Positions 14,741 to 14,776 of a stretch of DNA of 14,776 nucleotides are shown here, piece after piece. How positions within the stretch are numbered: the first letter of the stretch is position 1; the number at the start of each line of letters is the position of its first letter. Location: NCBI GenBank assembly GCA_944372715.1, contig CALVZZ010000042.1, forward strand, positions 1 to 14,776. Direction: 5' to 3'. Source of the stretch: an uncultured Clostridia bacterium (GTDB lineage: Bacteria; Bacillota; Clostridia; Christensenellales; UBA1242). A model generated the notes under the pieces. The model ran no database searches. It had not been told where the DNA came from and saw nothing but the letters and a program-made list of their open reading frames with translations. Both the position numbers and the translations under genes were made by a program.

Positions 14741-14753
14741 TTATAAAAGCCAT
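14682..14753 (-). pseudogene. DUF11 remnant, segment a: N-terminus
   Basis: The ATG at 14753 lies five bases after AAAGGAG. The frame reads MAFIKRFSDIKS and then drifts into non-family sequence, ending at a TAA at 14682-14684 after 23 codons. MAFI-RFS resembles the conserved start of DUF11-type exosporium or surface proteins. Segment b overlaps it in the +1 frame. Confidence 0.5.
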
Positions 14754-14758
14754 AAAAA

Positions 14759-14765
14759 CTCCTTT
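14759..14765 (-). promoter_or_regulatory. Ribosome binding site before the DUF11 remnant
   Basis: AAAGGAG on the minus strand, five T's before the ATG at 14753. It is among the strongest Shine-Dalgarno sequences in the window, which shows that this was, or is, a translated start. The promoter would lie beyond the window edge. Confidence 0.7.
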
Positions 14766-14776
14766 CGACATTATCA

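Larger units (their letters stand above)
14157..14753 (-). pseudogene. Decayed DUF11-type surface protein gene
   Basis: Read right to left, four open segments look like pieces of one kind of protein, each in the +1 frame of the last. (a) A start with MAFIKRFSDI. (b) A segment with GWTLAIVYSNPND and VSAQEGDAVINGDQMLFG. (c) A segment with PTYDPEIGFALNNLAVGESA. (d) A segment with NSTSPPTVYKSNEVITI. I associate this order with large Gram-positive repeat proteins carrying DUF11-like domains, where (a) is the N-terminus, (b) lies in the N-terminal module, and (c) and (d) are the end of a DUF11-type repeat and the linker after it. In intact proteins well over 100 residues separate (a) from (b), and more separate (b) from (c), so deletions as well as frameshifts are implied. 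AAAGGAG at 14759-14765 still provides a good ribosome site. The family match is from memory and was not searched. Confidence 0.65.

Noticed and set aside
1..14776. CRISPR array, IS element, phage genes or a defence system
   Set aside because: No regularly spaced repeats, transposase, integrase or defence-gene motifs are seen on either strand.

Overview
The window is AT-rich, gene-dense bacterial DNA that uses the standard code (TGA is a stop, Trp is TGG). A class B penicillin-binding protein with a PASTA domain, a DegV/FakB-type lipid-binding protein, a COG2509-type flavoprotein, a YwaF/TIGR02206 membrane protein and AGGAG-like ribosome sites together suggest a walled, low-GC Gram-positive, probably an uncultured clostridial member of the Bacillota. 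This is inference; no species can be named.

Layout. At 1-189 (+) is the tail of a FAD-dependent dehydrogenase, closed by a bidirectional hairpin. Opposing it is a minus-strand run read from right to left: a small single-pass membrane protein in the place of FtsL and an FtsI/SpoVD-type transpeptidase (7442-4983), then cca, rmuC and tex (4894-242), whose ends overlap. Divergent from the ftsL-like gene is a type II Ca2+-type P-ATPase (7556-10183, +). It meets tsaD (10184-11245, -) tail to tail with no base between the stop codons, and the ATPase's likely terminator lies inside tsaD. Next come an unrecognised 87-residue minus-strand ORF, a TIGR02206/YwaF-like seven-helix membrane protein (+), an isochorismatase-family hydrolase (-), tRNA-Ser(CGA) (-) and a DegV-family protein (+).

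The right end (14157-14753, -) holds what looks like the wreck of a large DUF11-type surface protein. It has a good ribosome site and a family-like N-terminus. Three further family-like segments follow, each displaced +1 from the one before.

How the genes fit together. Most are housekeeping: tRNA 3'-end repair (cca), tRNA t6A modification (tsaD), a serine tRNA, RNA-linked transcription quality control (tex), DNA maintenance (rmuC), septal or spore peptidoglycan synthesis, cation export and fatty-acid handling. No phage, IS element, CRISPR array or defence island is visible. The points most worth a second look are the promoters of cca, tsaD and the ATPase, whose -10 boxes sit 6-8 bases before the ATG and predict leaderless mRNAs; the terminator embedded in tsaD; and the multi-frame DUF11 remnant. 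All promoter and terminator calls were made by eye.
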